Assembly: GCF_004745485.1 (NCBI RefSeq)
Contig: NZ_RHFG01000002.1
Coordinates: 327,148-391,147 of the forward strand
DNA length: 64,000 nt
DNA from: Brevibacterium sp. S22
Lineage (GTDB): Bacteria; Actinomycetota; Actinomycetes; Actinomycetales; Brevibacteriaceae
Direction of reading: 5' to 3'
Both the position numbers and the translations under genes were made by a program. Positions 62,925 to 64,000 of this stretch are shown here, in pieces. The notes below the pieces were generated by a model, which made no database searches, was not told where the DNA came from, and saw only the letters and a program-made list of their open reading frames with translations. Positions within the stretch are counted from its first letter, which is position 1. Every line of letters begins with the position of its first letter.

Positions 62925-63419
62925 CTACTTGCGGGCAGGCAGCGTGCGGGAGCGTCCGCGATAGGTGGCGATGATGTCATCGCCGCGGGTGACTGTGACG
63001 TCGTAGATGCCCGAGCGGCCCTGCCTGACGATCTCGTGGCCGCGAGCGACGAGCTCGTCTCCGAGGTGCGTGGGTCTGAGGAAGTCGATGTCCCCGCCCG
63101 AGGCGACCGTGATCGAGCCGGGATAGTTGCAGGCCATTGCGAAGGTGGTGTCGGCGAAGAGGAAGACGTAGCCGCCGTGAGTGATGTCGTGGCCGTTGGT
63201 CATGGTCTCGGTGACCGTCATCGAACACTGCGCCCAACCGGGTCCGTGGTCATCGACGGTGATTCCCAGATGCTGCGAAGCCCGGTCATTGGCGAACATC
63301 GCGGCCGCACCGGTCTCTGGGGCCGCCTCGTTGGGGGTCTCTTCGGCCGCCTCGGTGGGGGATGGATCGCTTGGGGTCTCCGGCTCCGCGGTCGTCGTAT
63401 CGTGGGCGGGCTGTCCCAT
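62925..63419 (-). CDS. paaI: PaaI-type hotdog-fold acyl-CoA thioesterase
   Basis: Hydrolyses dead-end or hydroxylated phenylacetyl-CoA intermediates to release CoA. The catalytic motif is NGHDITHGGYVFLFADTTFA, typical of PaaI, with YPGSITVASGGDIDFLRPTH after it. ATG 63419 has GAGGAGG eight bases upstream; 164 residues, including about 45 acidic N-terminal residues that PaaI usually lacks. Transcribed towards paaK, 188 bp apart. Confidence 0.88.
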   Translation of the reverse strand: MGQPAHDTTTAEPETPSDPSPTEAAEETPNEAAPETGAAAMFANDRASQHLGITVDDHGPGWAQCSMTVTETMTNGHDITHGGYVFLFADTTFAMACNYPGSITVASGGDIDFLRPTHLGDELVARGHEIVRQGRSGIYDVTVTRGDDIIATYRGRSRTLPARK

Positions 63420-63539
63420 AGTCGGCTCCTCCTCGAGTCGCGGGTTCGGGCGCTGATGCACGGGGAGTGTCTGCGCCGCTGCGTATGGACGACGGTGAGA
63501 GTTCCCCGTGATCCCGGACGGTCGGCCCGTCGGAGAATA

Positions 63540-63587
63540 AACGACCATCTGGTCAATAAATATCGTTCCGATCGTCGCCGCTGTCAA
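63540..63587 (-). promoter_or_regulatory. paaI promoter with PaaR-type operator at the start point
   Basis: On the minus strand, -35 TTGACA (63587-63582) and -10 GATATT (63564-63559) are 17 bp apart. The dyad AACGACCATCTGGTCAAT (63540-63557), with GACCA-TC-TGGTC at its core, lies immediately downstream. Confidence 0.72.
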
Positions 63588-63684
63588 GTTCCGGCGAACG
63601 CGCCGCCGGCAATCGCGCACGCATCGTCAAGTCGGGGCGGGCGGCGCGGGGCGCGGTCCGGGGTGGCGCGGTCCGGGGCGCCGA

Positions 63685-63746
63685 AGCAACGCTGCAGCGC
63701 CGAGACCACGGTGCGTGCGCAGGTGTCTCGGCGCTCCACCGTTGCT
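63685..63746. repeat. Long inverted repeat between paaI and the IS30 end
   Basis: 63685-63706 pairs with 63725-63746 at 20 of 22 positions (core AGCGCCGAGAC). The rest of the 458-bp stretch 63420-63877 holds the paaI promoter/operator and GC-rich DNA in which I see no gene. Confidence 0.55.
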
Positions 63747-63877
63747 GGGGAGGGCGTCGGCGGGGCGGTGCGGCGTTGCGCCTCGACGTGGGCGCGCAGG
63801 GTCGTGGGGGCGCCTCGATGTGGGTGCGCCGGGTCGCGATTTACTGGTCGATCCGCGGCGTTCGGGTCGCGGCGGAT

Positions 63878-64000
63878 TCAAGCTATCGTTGCAACACCTG
63901 TCGAATCGTCGTGTTCGTTCAATAGTTTAGCCAGGGCCTCGGCCGGCGTCTTCCAACCCAACCGTTTCCGGGGCCGGGCGTTGAGCTCAGCAGCGACCAT
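63878..64000 (-). mobile_element. IS30-family transposase, C-terminal end (continues beyond window)
   Basis: The minus-strand frame entering from the right edge reads AAELNARPRKRLGWKTPAEA and ends about 20 residues later in VATIA and a stop. LNxRPRKxLGWxTPAE is the C-terminal hallmark of IS30-family transposases. Only about 40 residues are inside the window, so intactness cannot be judged, and the terminal inverted repeat was not identified. Confidence 0.85.

Noticed and set aside
63627..63881. 84-codon minus-strand frame near the right edge
   Set aside because: Pro/Arg/His-rich, spans the 63685-63746 inverted repeat, and has no motif; probably chance in GC-rich DNA.
1..64000. tRNA, rRNA, CRISPR array, glycine or cobalamin riboswitch
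   Set aside because: I looked for T-arm motifs, rRNA-like conserved blocks, regularly spaced repeats and riboswitch cores upstream of glyA and other genes and saw none. A covariance-model scan would settle small RNAs.

Overview
This window is high-GC DNA (roughly two thirds G+C in the genes) with NNC/NNG-biased codons, GTG/TTG starts, several leaderless -10 promoters, an IdeR/DtxR-type iron box, PucR/FCD-GntR/IclR regulators and an actinobacterial heterotetrameric sarcosine oxidase. It looks like the chromosome of an Actinomycetota heterotroph. Brevibacterium or a close relative is my best guess, by inference from gene content; no rRNA is present to confirm it. I found no tRNA, rRNA, CRISPR array or prophage.

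Layout. 1-10.2 kb: tail of an acyl-CoA dehydrogenase; an ABC-F ATPase behind a short leader ORF and alternative hairpins; a branched-chain 2-oxoacid dehydrogenase operon (E1alpha-E1beta-E2, minus strand); a YqeB-like membrane protein divergent from a TetR regulator; and a large unknown acidic protein. 10.2-13.9 kb: an iron-regulated unit with a siderophore-interacting flavoreductase fused to an O-methyltransferase-like domain and a siderophore-binding lipoprotein, then an Lrp regulator. 14.3-18.5 kb: ETF beta and alpha followed one base later by a membrane cytochrome b with four copies of a GLPRxxGGxPWPPEG motif. 18.7-34.2 kb: a creatine/sarcosine catabolic island: MHS transporter, creatinase, IclR, YkvI-like transporter, FCD-GntR, then glyA-soxBDAG-sdaA-purU and a second GntR. 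Together these can turn creatine into sarcosine, glycine, serine and pyruvate, releasing the one-carbon unit as formate. 34.3-40.3 kb: a GyrI-like/MerR pair, a flavin amine-oxidase-like enzyme coupled to a DHDPS-family aldolase, a convergent Ldh-family reductase and an IclR. 40.5-45.0 kb: choline-dehydrogenase-like GMC enzyme and aldehyde dehydrogenase with a PucR regulator; betaine made here could be demethylated elsewhere to feed sarcosine oxidase. 45.3-50.0 kb: acyl-CoA ligase, GNAT, ABC ATPase, a tiny membrane protein and a threonine-dehydratase-like enzyme.

50.2-63.4 kb holds a split phenylacetate regulon: an MHS transporter divergent from paaZ, then (after a glpD/AGPS-like/lipid-kinase operon with its TetR) a PaaR-like TetR, paaK and a PaaI thioesterase. 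Three related 18-bp dyads sit in or beside the promoters of the transporter, paaZ and paaI, which points to one shared repressor. Inside this stretch, 59.0-60.6 kb is an AT-rich insertion-like segment. It is bounded on the right by the 3' end of the TetR gene and on the left by a 101-bp, 98/101-identical copy of that same 3' end, which also truncates a VapB-type antitoxin. The window ends in the C-terminus of an IS30-family transposase.

Two genome-style signals run throughout. One is a strongly over-represented 10-mer, GCCGAGGCGG (about 39 copies on either strand by eye). The other is a series of long, often perfect hairpins at transcription-unit ends that mostly lack a U-tract.
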